Assembly: GCA_964369635.1 (NCBI GenBank)
Contig: CAYJGN010000006.1
Coordinates: 1-56,662 of the forward strand
Reading direction: 5' to 3'
DNA: 56,662 nt
Origin: CAYJGN01 sp964369635
Lineage (GTDB): Bacteria > Bacillota > Clostridia > Oscillospirales > Ruminococcaceae
Position numbers and translations under genes: made by a program. Position 1 is the stretch's first letter, and the number at the start of each line of letters is the position of its first letter. The notes under the pieces are model-generated. The model saw only the letters and a program-made list of their open reading frames with translations, was not told the origin of the DNA and did not search any database. This document shows positions 43,301-50,409 of the stretch, piece after piece.

Positions 43301-43423
43301 TCGATGACAGCACCGATGGCATCTGTCCTTTTGTTCGGACTGCTCTTCTCAACCTTCCTAACACTTGTTATAGTTCCAACTCTATATGCGATACAATCAA
43401 AAAAACGAAAAAGAGCAAAGTAG
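40397..43423 (+). CDS. RND-superfamily efflux permease (AcrB-like, no adaptor)
   Basis: This 1008-residue inner-membrane pump has the duplicated RND layout: one helix, a large extracytoplasmic loop, five helices, then the same again. Landmarks are IPKQENPDTRVAAATITTIYPGASPSQVE near residues 34-62 (written in full by position only) and the TM4 proton-relay segment GILVDNAIVISE near 395-406. There the second of the two Asp of AcrB is Asn, a common variant in this family. No membrane-fusion protein or outer-membrane channel is nearby, which fits a monoderm host. Substrate is unknown; lipids or hydrophobic toxins are plausible. Confidence 0.92.
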   Translation: MFNKLIDILIANKKFVFTAAIAVVIFGIYSYIAIPKQENPDTRVAAATITTIYPGASPSQVEREVTDIIESAVAELLYIDYYESVSINSASIITIVYDMQYTIDDVETDLRRTIDEVSAELPEIAVSPVVNTELVSDNQFIISLSGENYDDLELLEYAIDIKDSILDVSGVESVDIGGLRPKRVVVEVDTAAISQFGISIETVYGFLQASSVVIPSGEVLDNGEEINVLTSSAFLDISDIENLVLSATPTAVITLGDISKVYIEEVGDYYYSQDGESAILLSGKFYEGENAVSVGSELRGVIDEERDNIPDDIVFHEILFAPSDISNSIDSFIMNLLQSILLIVAVVMIGVHLRNGIVVSVALPLSILSTFIVMYLIGEQFHFISIAALIISLGILVDNAIVISEAVQYHLNKGTEKVLAVKKALSETAVPIFTSTLTTIVTFSIIYFVPGVVGKVAGSIPTVVITALIASYIVAICITPLLTVIFFKPEKSERALKNSIVKRIFKKLLSLSLKFKASAIIVMFLSLGIAAFLVMQLGMQFFPAADKPTIYIEFYADEVSLDSASEISVEINEIIESTDGIDNYSYGIGKGLPSFFLTVVPTPEIENAGQYVLQLDSDRIDELGGVLAISDEIESRLESEIEGASFEVRQLEYSLPTDADIAFEISGDDYDSLLEVADSLKAELENTDGVQRVRDDRVDERVQSVVEIDAAAAAINGLSRYEILKQINTTLMGAKAGEIYIDDENTDIILKGDVFEYDELQNLIITNAQGQAIPLREFATIEKEAAVLQINHYNGDDTVSVLADLEDGYNALYIENDLWNFIETLDIDDIKIESKGEVSNMKSLISSLGFAALFAIIIIYLILLIQFKSMKKPLVILVSIPLSFIGSGFGLWIFDMDIQAMALLGLVTLFGIVVNNSILLIEVMDAEIRAGSSVNDACGAAVDKRFRPIMLSSITTCIGLVPLIISGDSMTAPMASVLLFGLLFSTFLTLVIVPTLYAIQSKKRKRAK

Positions 43424-43483
43424 AAATAAATTTGCAACAAATAAGCTTGTGATATTTTGGATATCTATAGGTTGTTTCTAAAT

Positions 43484-43517
43484 AAAAAGATGTGAATTAT
43501 ATAATTCACATCTTTTT
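43484..43517. terminator. Bidirectional terminator
   Basis: A 34-base perfect palindrome centred on ATTATATAAT with AAAAAGATGTG on the left and CACATCTTTTT on the right. It serves the RND gene and the convergent YgjP-like gene. Confidence 0.9.
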
Positions 43518-43560
43518 GTATGATTAACATAAGTTTTCAAATAAAGCTTGTTTTGAGTAT

Positions 43561-44295
43561 CTATATAAGGTCTGTGCCAAATTTTCGAAGCAATACACGG
43601 TCTTTTTTGTATTCAGGGTAGATACTTGATAACACCTTATAAAAATCAGCGCTGTGGTTTGGGATAACGAGATGGGTCAGCTCATGGCAGACAAGATATG
43701 AAATAGCAGATAGCGGTGCAGCTATAATCTGGCGATTAATAGTTATATCACCAGTGGTTTTTTTGCAAGAACCATACCGAGAGCGCATATCTCGAATTTT
43801 GAACTTCGGGATTTTCATATCAGTGGTTTTAAGTTTTGGGAAATATCTATCAGAAATAGTTTTTACGATATCTATTAGCAGATTATCGACAAAGCTATAA
43901 AAAATAGCAGCTCGCTTATCTCTACTTGAAAAGCAGCCTGTATGCAAAATAACCTGGCTATCAACAATCTCACAAAAAGCTTTATCATCATATATAACCT
44001 TTAAATAATGAGCCTTGCCAAAAATCATAATGATATCGCCATTATTAAACTCACGATCTTTGCTTCCTAAATTTTTGTTTTCAATATAGCTATCAAAAGC
44101 TTTTTTGATAAAATCCGCATTTTTTATAACGAATTCATCTATATCGCTTTTTTTAATATACCTGTTCGCACTGACTGAAATTTTTTTGTCGCGGTTTATG
44201 CGAAGATTGATGTTTTTAACCTTTTTTATAGTTAGTGTGTAGGTTATATCCGTGCCTTGTGCGCAAACCGTTCGCTCTACAGAATTTTTTTTCAT
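43561..44295 (-). CDS. YgjP-like metallopeptidase-domain protein
   Basis: This 244-residue protein of the YgjP/DUF45 (WLM-like zincin) family has a zinc motif in LVCHELTHLVIPNHSADFYKV near residues 205-225: HELTH, then a third His in NHS. The preceding MRSRYGSCKKTTGDITINRQ is also typical. It is probably cytoplasmic, as no signal peptide is present. In other bacteria such genes sit near type I restriction systems, but none is present here. Peptidase activity is inferred from the motif. Confidence 0.9.
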   Translation of the reverse strand: MKKNSVERTVCAQGTDITYTLTIKKVKNINLRINRDKKISVSANRYIKKSDIDEFVIKNADFIKKAFDSYIENKNLGSKDREFNNGDIIMIFGKAHYLKVIYDDKAFCEIVDSQVILHTGCFSSRDKRAAIFYSFVDNLLIDIVKTISDRYFPKLKTTDMKIPKFKIRDMRSRYGSCKKTTGDITINRQIIAAPLSAISYLVCHELTHLVIPNHSADFYKVLSSIYPEYKKDRVLLRKFGTDLI

Positions 44296-44349
44296 ATAAT
44301 CACCAATTTGATTATATAAAATTTGTTAAGATATAGCAATGTTATTTTG

Positions 44350-44378
44350 TTGATTAAAACATTTTATTATTGTATAAT
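44350..44378 (+). promoter_or_regulatory. Predicted promoter of the dockerin-peptidase gene
   Basis: TTGATT, a 17-base spacer and consensus TATAAT, 36 bases before the ATG at 44415. Confidence 0.7.
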
Positions 44379-44414
44379 TAATAAAAATGTGTTTAGATTG
44401 TGGGGTGTTTTGTT

Positions 44415-46559
44415 ATGGGTAAAGTCATAGTAAGAAAATGGAGTGTTTTCTTATTTTTGCTTTTGTTTATTGCGGTGTTTACTCAAACGGTAGAAGCAAG
44501 CTACAAAAATAGTGTTGATATTTCAGCGCCCTATGAAGATAGCGGATTTGTTGTTATCGTTAATGATGATTTATACTTAGATAGATACGTCTATGATGCT
44601 GACTTGAATGATTATGTTGAAAGAGAACCAACATATCAAAATACAGGTGCAATTCCCGATTGGAGAGATAATCAAAGTTTGCAAAGCTTTTCATTATCAG
44701 CAGATATGACGCATGATGAAACAAATAGCAATCTTATGGGTTATGATGATAACGGAATTGGAATTATCGACCCAAATACTGTTATTGCGACTGCTGATTT
44801 AGTAGAGCCTGTAGCAGATAGCACTCCTTTATTTTTCGAGAGTTATATGGGTAATAGGTCGGTAGCGTATTATGCTGGTCAGGAAAAGGAGTTATATGTT
44901 AATATCCCACCAATATCAGATAGTTACCAAATGACCGCTGTTGATTTCGTCTGCCATGCAGTTTCAGAGTATGCAACTGTTTGGACGCCTGTAAATATTA
45001 ATTATAATCCAATATCAAAAGAGCAAGCTGAGAGCATAGCTTTAGAGTTTGATGCAAAGTATGAGATAATTAAATCAAGCTATGGTAACTCTAATGGCAG
45101 TGCAAGTTTGGCTTCGTTTACTGATTACGATGAAAGTGATCCTGATGGTGATGGGAAGGTAGCTATAGTCTGCTATGATGTTGAAAACGACTCTGATACA
45201 AACCCAAGTGGCGCATATATGGGTGGATACTTTTACAGTATAGATCTATATGATAAGTTTCAGTTTGTGAACAATCCGAAAATTTATTATTCAAACGGGA
45301 TGGATATGATACATATAGACTCAGCTCAGGGAATGGTGAGCGGTGTTGAGCAATGTTACCCAACTTTGTTTCATGAGCTTCAGCACCTTATTGCTTATGT
45401 TAATCTTGAGCAATACGGAATATTTATCCCAACATTTTTAAATGAAGCATTTTCAGAAAGTACCACTCATCTTCTATATGGTGAAATGGCTAATTTCAAA
45501 AGGATAGAACATTTTAACGATAAGGTTAATACTGCAGGAGCTTCGCTGACATTTTGGGAAAGTGGAAAAGTTGATAATTACTCGATGGTTTATCTGTTTT
45601 CGCAGTATTTGCGAACCCATTATCCGGGTGGCAATGAATTTTATCTTGATTTTTATAGTTACTTACAAGATTATTATTTAGAGGAAACAATTAGAATACG
45701 CACAGAGACAGGAGATAATACGCAATTCATAACCCTTTCATCTGAGAATACAGTTGCATTTTTAGGCGATTTTGTTGGAAACAGTGTTGGAGAGGTGGTT
45801 CGCACCGAGGATATAGTGCGAGACTTTTATATAGCTCTTGCGGCTAAAGAGGCGACGGGACCATATGGTTTTAACGGTGAGGAGTTTGCTTATCATATAG
45901 AACCATACGTGCAAACATACTATGCTGCGAGTGGGTTTAATCTAAAATGCGGTGCAGCGATGTATGTTAATTTAAATGACGGTACATCCTATACTCCAAG
46001 CAGCAGTAGAGGGGCTAATATCGATGCATATCTATCAAGTTATAACCCAGCTGGCGTAACTCTAAATGGAAACTTTTTGACAGATGACGCAGTTGATAGT
46101 CAGACAACAGTAACCCTTCAGTATTTCGATAGCGATTTAGATGATTATAGAGTCGAGCGAGAATTTACATACACAACATCGCAAGATGATATCAATTTGG
46201 TAAACGTTCCAAAAAATGATAATTATAGAATAGTTTTATCAAAAGATCAGCATGTTGATGTTATTTTAGATATTGACCTTTTAGGTTATAGCCAAAGCAG
46301 TAAAAATCTAATGATGGGTGAGAGCGAAACTATAGCTCTCCCATACGGCGATGTTACGGGGGATGGTAATGTTAATTTCTCAGATCTTGCTGAAATTCGA
46401 AACTCAGGCAATTATAACAAGACGGTGGAATTAAGTGATATTGGTGAAATCGGTGACCTTAACAATGATGGCATTATAAACTTTTCAGAGCTCTCTTTAA
46501 TTCGAAATTCAAAAAACTATAACAAACATTCAAGTACGAATATTTACTATCAGAATTAA
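44415..46559 (+). CDS. Secreted zinc metallopeptidase (M30-like) with C-terminal dockerin-like module
   Basis: This 714-residue exported protein has a signal peptide (about residues 1-33, cleavage after VEA). Its catalytic domain carries LFHELQHLIAYV with HELQH at about residues 320-324 and the downstream FLNEAFSES Glu, the gluzincin arrangement seen in M30 hyicolysin-like peptidases. The C-terminus (about 645-712) has two calcium-loop repeats, DVTGDGNVNFSDLAEIRN and DLNNDGIINFSELSLIRN, forming a type I-like dockerin. That module would attach the enzyme to a cohesin-bearing scaffold. ATG 44415 has GGGGTG upstream. No cohesin gene is in the window. Confidence 0.88.
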   Translation: MGKVIVRKWSVFLFLLLFIAVFTQTVEASYKNSVDISAPYEDSGFVVIVNDDLYLDRYVYDADLNDYVEREPTYQNTGAIPDWRDNQSLQSFSLSADMTHDETNSNLMGYDDNGIGIIDPNTVIATADLVEPVADSTPLFFESYMGNRSVAYYAGQEKELYVNIPPISDSYQMTAVDFVCHAVSEYATVWTPVNINYNPISKEQAESIALEFDAKYEIIKSSYGNSNGSASLASFTDYDESDPDGDGKVAIVCYDVENDSDTNPSGAYMGGYFYSIDLYDKFQFVNNPKIYYSNGMDMIHIDSAQGMVSGVEQCYPTLFHELQHLIAYVNLEQYGIFIPTFLNEAFSESTTHLLYGEMANFKRIEHFNDKVNTAGASLTFWESGKVDNYSMVYLFSQYLRTHYPGGNEFYLDFYSYLQDYYLEETIRIRTETGDNTQFITLSSENTVAFLGDFVGNSVGEVVRTEDIVRDFYIALAAKEATGPYGFNGEEFAYHIEPYVQTYYAASGFNLKCGAAMYVNLNDGTSYTPSSSRGANIDAYLSSYNPAGVTLNGNFLTDDAVDSQTTVTLQYFDSDLDDYRVEREFTYTTSQDDINLVNVPKNDNYRIVLSKDQHVDVILDIDLLGYSQSSKNLMMGESETIALPYGDVTGDGNVNFSDLAEIRNSGNYNKTVELSDIGEIGDLNNDGIINFSELSLIRNSKNYNKHSSTNIYYQN

Positions 46560-46608
46560 ATAAGCATTTTAATCATTTTTCCAAAAAATATTTAAAGGAG
46601 ATTTTCAT

Positions 46609-46932
46609 ATGACTTACGAAGAGATTTTTGAGTACGCAAATGAAATTGTTGACGGTTTGGATGTTAGTGGATTTAAAGGAAGATTAGTTTATCAGTTCAC
46701 TATTGTGGGCGAAGGTGCAGGGAAATTTTATGCAGAGATTGATAATGGCTCTATAAAACTCGAACCATATGATTATAACGATTGTGACGCTGAGTTTATC
46801 GCCTCTTTTGATACGCTGCAAAAGCTGCTTACTAAAAAAATTGACCCTGTTTTTGCTTATACTGTCGGCAAACTAAAGGTGCGCGGTAGCCTTGATAAAG
46901 CGCTGAAACTTAAAAGTATTTTAAATGGTTAG
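46609..46932 (+). CDS. SCP2 sterol-binding-domain protein
   Basis: This 107-residue cytoplasmic protein consists of one SCP2 (sterol carrier protein 2) fold: GEGAGKFYAEIDNGSIKLEP, a central DAEFIASFDTLQKLLTKKID, and the closing GKLKVRGSLDKALKLKSIL. In bacteria the ligand is probably a fatty acid or other lipid, not a sterol. AAGGAGAT precedes the ATG. It is 49 bases after the peptidase gene with no clear terminator between, so read-through is possible. Confidence 0.87.
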   Translation: MTYEEIFEYANEIVDGLDVSGFKGRLVYQFTIVGEGAGKFYAEIDNGSIKLEPYDYNDCDAEFIASFDTLQKLLTKKIDPVFAYTVGKLKVRGSLDKALKLKSILNG

Positions 46933-46977
46933 ATATTAACTTACAAAAACATTTAAACTATTGGCTGCAATATTTTA

Positions 46978-47010
46978 AATAACGGCAGAGATTCTGTCGT
47001 TATTTTTTCG
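46978..47010 (+). terminator. Terminator after the SCP2 gene
   Basis: AATAACG-CAGA and TCTG-CGTTATT pair with a single G-T position and a 3-base loop, followed by Ts. Confidence 0.85.
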
Positions 47011-47098
47011 GGCAAATGCAATGAAAAAATTAAGAAATAAATGAGAATAATATATAAAGCAAGTAACGAAAGATATAATAATTTTACCAATCAAATTA

Positions 47099-47127
47099 TT
47101 GACAAATGCTAGCTGTTGTCATAAAAT
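47099..47127 (+). promoter_or_regulatory. ArsR-gene promoter with embedded palindromic operator
   Basis: TTGACA, 17 bases, TAAAAT. Positions 47100-47121 form the interrupted palindrome TGACAA-nn-GCTAGC-nn-TTGTCA (18 of 22 bases symmetric) filling the space between -35 and -10. This is the expected layout for autorepression by the ArsR protein encoded next. Confidence 0.8.
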
Positions 47128-47165
47128 AAATTTATATGATTCAATAAAAGGTGGAGAGTTTTATA

Positions 47166-47489
47166 GTGGAAAATAATGATATAGTACGTGTTTTTAAGGC
47201 GCTTTGTGATGAAAAAAGAGTTCAAATTTTAAAACATCTGCAAGATGGGGACAAGTGCGCTTGTGTTTTGCAAGAGCTTGTTGATATAAAGCAGTCTGCA
47301 TTATCATATCATATGAAGATTTTAGTTGAGTCTGGGATTGTTGCGGCAAGTCAGGCTGGAAAATGGATGCATTATTCTATTGCGAAAGTTGGAGTTTCAA
47401 AGGCGGAAGAGCTTCTTTTGAATATCACAAAAAAGAATACAGAGCTCACCCCGAACGAATTTTATCTTCAAAAAATGGAAAATGCATAA
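47166..47489 (+). CDS. ArsR/SmtB-family transcriptional repressor
   Basis: This 107-residue winged-helix repressor starts at GTG 47166, with AAGGTGGAGAG just upstream. The recognition helix region reads ELVDIKQSALSYHMKILVES near residues 38-57. A Cys-x-Cys in KCACVLQ sits where ArsR proteins carry their metal-sensing CVC motif, so As, Sb, Cd or another soft metal may be the inducer. A longer start at 47151 falls inside the binding site and is less likely. No metal exporter or arsenate reductase is adjacent. Confidence 0.9.
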   Translation: MENNDIVRVFKALCDEKRVQILKHLQDGDKCACVLQELVDIKQSALSYHMKILVESGIVAASQAGKWMHYSIAKVGVSKAEELLLNITKKNTELTPNEFYLQKMENA

Positions 47490-47566
47490 ATTTGAATAAT
47501 GTTTTTGGGCAGATGAATTCTTTTTAAAGTTTTCAGCTGCCAATTTATTTATAGGGAGATTGGTTT

Positions 47567-48763
47567 ATGGAATCATTAAAAGAGCTATACAAAAAAGGAA
47601 ACGGTCCTTCAAGTAGCCATACTATGGGACCTTCAACTGCGGCATTTGACTTTTTGCAAAATAATAAAGATGCTGATAGCTTTGCGGTAACTCTTTTCGG
47701 CTCACTTGCTAAAACTGGAAAAGGTCATTTAACAGATAAGGCGATAACCGACGTTTTAGGAGAGGCAACCGTTATTAATTTTGATGTTGAAAAAATAGAG
47801 CTACCGCATCAAAATACAATGGTCTTCTATGCATACAAAAATGACGAAATACAATCAGAACAGGTTTATCTAAGCGTTGGCGGAGGCAAGATTGTTAAAG
47901 ATGGGGAAGTTGAAGATAGGGCAATTCAAGTTTATCCTGAGAAGAATTTTTCAGAGATTAAAAACTATTGCAATACGAGAGGGATTTCTCTTTGGCAATA
48001 TGTAATAGATTACGATAGTGATGATATTTTTGAATATCTAAAGGATATTAAAAATTCGATGTTTCTATCAGTAGAAGAGGGACTGCAGGCGGAGGGTATT
48101 TTGCCGGGAAGCATCAAACTGTCTCGTAAAGCAAAACAGCTTTATGCTTCGGTCGAGCCGAATGCGGATTTAAAAGTGAAATATCGACGGCTACTCTGCT
48201 CATATGCCTATGCGGCTTCTGAAGAGAGTGCTTCTGGTGGCCTTGTTGTTACTGCGCCAACCTGCGGTGCCTGTGGGGTTTTACCCGCTGTTCTCTATTA
48301 CCTTTGGAAAAGAGATAATCTTGATGAAATTATGCTTATTCGCGCCCTTGCAGTTGCTGGGGTTATCGGCAATGTTGTTAAGAGTAATGCTTCAATTAGT
48401 GGTGCGCAGTGCGGCTGTCAGGCGGAAATAGGCACAGCAACTTCAATGGCGGCGGCGGCAGCAGCCTTTCTTATGGGCATGGATTTAGAAAAAATAGAGT
48501 ATGCGGCAGAGGTCGCTATGGAGCATCAATTAGGACTTACCTGTGACCCTATAGATGGTTTAGTTCAGATTCCCTGTATTGAGCGGAATGCTGTGGCGGC
48601 GCTTCGAGCTATCGATTCAGCTCTAATCAGTGAGTTTTTGAGCGATCTTGGGAAAATTTCTTTTGATGTTGTTGTTAAAACTATGTATGAAACAGGGCTT
48701 GACCTATTCTCGAAATATAAAGAGACCTCAGAGGGGGGACTTGCTAAAATTTATCGAGAATAA
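47567..48763 (+). CDS. sdaA: L-serine dehydratase, iron-sulfur type, single chain
   Basis: This 398-residue enzyme deaminates L-serine to pyruvate and ammonia using a [4Fe-4S] cluster. The N-terminal part has KGNGPSSSHTMGPSTAA, and the catalytic part has APTCGACGVLPA, ISGAQCGCQAEIG and LTCDPIDGLVQIPCIERNA, the last three carrying the cluster cysteines. Both halves found as separate subunits in many Firmicutes are fused, as in E. coli SdaA, but the protein is shorter. TAGGGAGA lies upstream of ATG 47567. It follows the arsR gene by 77 bases and may be read from the same promoter. Confidence 0.93.
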   Translation: MESLKELYKKGNGPSSSHTMGPSTAAFDFLQNNKDADSFAVTLFGSLAKTGKGHLTDKAITDVLGEATVINFDVEKIELPHQNTMVFYAYKNDEIQSEQVYLSVGGGKIVKDGEVEDRAIQVYPEKNFSEIKNYCNTRGISLWQYVIDYDSDDIFEYLKDIKNSMFLSVEEGLQAEGILPGSIKLSRKAKQLYASVEPNADLKVKYRRLLCSYAYAASEESASGGLVVTAPTCGACGVLPAVLYYLWKRDNLDEIMLIRALAVAGVIGNVVKSNASISGAQCGCQAEIGTATSMAAAAAAFLMGMDLEKIEYAAEVAMEHQLGLTCDPIDGLVQIPCIERNAVAALRAIDSALISEFLSDLGKISFDVVVKTMYETGLDLFSKYKETSEGGLAKIYRE

Positions 48764-48768
48764 ATTAG

Positions 48769-48797
48769 TTGCAAAACTTTGCTAATAGTAGTAAAAT
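48769..48797 (+). promoter_or_regulatory. Predicted promoter of the vWA-PP2C-kinase-RyR unit
   Basis: TTGCAA, a 17-base spacer and TAAAAT, beginning just after the sdaA stop and 42 bases before the vWA start. It marks the four genes as an independent transcript. Confidence 0.68.
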
Positions 48798-48839
48798 TAT
48801 ATTATCAAAGTCGAAATACAAAGTTAAAAGGAGAACAAT

Positions 48840-49532
48840 ATGGAACAACAGGTTTATATGGCAAATAATGGCGCAGCTCCCGCATCCCCAAATGATCAGC
48901 ATCTCGCATGTGTCCTTCTGCTCGACTGTTCATCTTCAATGCAGAATGGAAATGCAATAGATGCACTAAACTCAGCTGTCTCTCAGTTTAGAACTCAATG
49001 CATGGCAGATGAGCTTCTTTGTCGTGGTCTTGATATAGCTGTTGTTGGATTTTCAACCGATGTTCAGGTTATTCAAGATTTCACTCCTATAACTCATATG
49101 GAAGTGCCGAGAATTATAGCAGATGGGCAGACTTCTATGGGCGCTGGACTGAATGTTGCAATAGATCTTTTAGAGCGTCGCAAGGGGCAGTATAAAGAGC
49201 TTGGCGTTCCATACCATAGACCTTGGATTTTTATGATTTCCGACGGAGCTCCAAATGATGATTATGAAGCGGCTTTTGCAAGAGTTTGCGATATGCAAAA
49301 ACAGAAAAAGCTTGAACTTTGGGCTGTTGGCGTTTCTGGTTATGAAAAAGATATCCTAACAAGTCTTACAAACAGAGTTATCGAGCTCGATGCAAACCTT
49401 AATTTTGCGGGATTATTCGAATGGCTTTCAACCAGCCTTTCAGCTAAATCGCGCTCAAAACCAGGCGATGCTGTAAGCTATGAAAATCTGCCTGAAGGCA
49501 GTAGGGTTGTTCCAAGTGAATGGGGTCAATAA
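48840..49532 (+). CDS. TerY-like von Willebrand factor A protein
   Basis: This 230-residue cytoplasmic vWA-domain protein has an intact metal-ion adhesion site: LLDCSSSMQNG near residues 27-37, TSMGAGL near 99-105, and ISDGAPNDD near 137-145. The length and arrangement match TerY, the vWA component of the TerY-P signalling triad. Such proteins act as metal-dependent assembly modules whose partners are regulated by phosphorylation. It overlaps the PP2C gene by 17 bases and opens the unit behind a good AAAGGAG site. Confidence 0.88.
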   Translation: MEQQVYMANNGAAPASPNDQHLACVLLLDCSSSMQNGNAIDALNSAVSQFRTQCMADELLCRGLDIAVVGFSTDVQVIQDFTPITHMEVPRIIADGQTSMGAGLNVAIDLLERRKGQYKELGVPYHRPWIFMISDGAPNDDYEAAFARVCDMQKQKKLELWAVGVSGYEKDILTSLTNRVIELDANLNFAGLFEWLSTSLSAKSRSKPGDAVSYENLPEGSRVVPSEWGQ

Positions 49533-50409
49533 TAATATAGACGGATACTATTTTTCACTAAAAGGCAGAAGCCATAATGAGAGCGGTACCGTCTGTCAAG
49601 ATTATTCGCTTACCTGTAGGGGTGAGCAGTATTGTTTTGCAGCTGTTGCCGATGGTGTTGGAAGTGCTAAACTATCGCAGATAGGCTCTTATACCGCTGT
49701 AGAATCGGTTTATAGCCACTGTAAAAATGCTCTTGATGGCGATGATGAAGAGTTGCTGATTAATCTTATTCGCGAGGGTTTTTTGATTGCTTTGCGCAAT
49801 ATAGAGCAGATAGCATCTATTTCAGGTAACGATTTAAGTGACTACGATACCACTCTAACAGTTGCTCTTTTTAACGGCAAAAGAATAATCTATGGTCATA
49901 TCGGTGACGGTGGACTTTTAGCTATTGATAGTGAGGGTAAATATTCTCTTCTAACTCATGCAACTAAAGGGGATAGCTATAATGAGGTTATACCTCTGCG
50001 AGCTTGTAGTGAAAATTATAAGTTTGAAATAGTTGAGGGGGACTTCTGCGGAGTTGCGCTTTTTACCGACGGCGTTTTTGATACCGTTTGTCCACCTCTT
50101 TTAAAAACATCGCAAGACCCAATTTATCGTGGTTTTTTAAAAAACTTTTTATCTGCTGAGATGATTTTAGAGGATAGTAATATCAGTGATTTTAAAAATA
50201 AAGCGATAGAGCTTTTGCAAAGTGATGAGTTTAGCTCATTGCACGACGATTTATCTGTTGCTGTTTTGATAAATAACAAAAGTGAGATATCAATGCCTGC
50301 GGATGAATATTTTAAAGAGCCTGATTGGGCAAAGCTAAAAAGCGATATCTACTATAAACTATATCCGCATCTGTTACCGAAAGAAGAGGTGCAGGATGAA
50401 GGTTTATAA
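49516..50409 (+). CDS. PP2C-family Ser/Thr protein phosphatase
   Basis: This 297-residue PPM-type phosphatase has motifs in order: TVCQDYSL (about residue 26), AVADGVGSAK (about 43-52), YGHIGDGGLLA (about 130), ALFTDGVFDT (about 180) and LHDDLSVAVLI (about 245), supplying the metal-binding aspartates. It lacks a regulatory or membrane domain. The start is taken as GTG 49516, just inside the vWA 3' end; no better start has a binding site. By analogy with the TerY-P triad it would reverse the action of the kinase encoded next. Confidence 0.88.
   Translation: MNGVNNNIDGYYFSLKGRSHNESGTVCQDYSLTCRGEQYCFAAVADGVGSAKLSQIGSYTAVESVYSHCKNALDGDDEELLINLIREGFLIALRNIEQIASISGNDLSDYDTTLTVALFNGKRIIYGHIGDGGLLAIDSEGKYSLLTHATKGDSYNEVIPLRACSENYKFEIVEGDFCGVALFTDGVFDTVCPPLLKTSQDPIYRGFLKNFLSAEMILEDSNISDFKNKAIELLQSDEFSSLHDDLSVAVLINNKSEISMPADEYFKEPDWAKLKSDIYYKLYPHLLPKEEVQDEGL

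Noticed and set aside
47504..47541. Terminator between arsR and sdaA
   Set aside because: An imperfect GGGCAG/CTGCC stem is possible, but no U tract follows and the loop is long.
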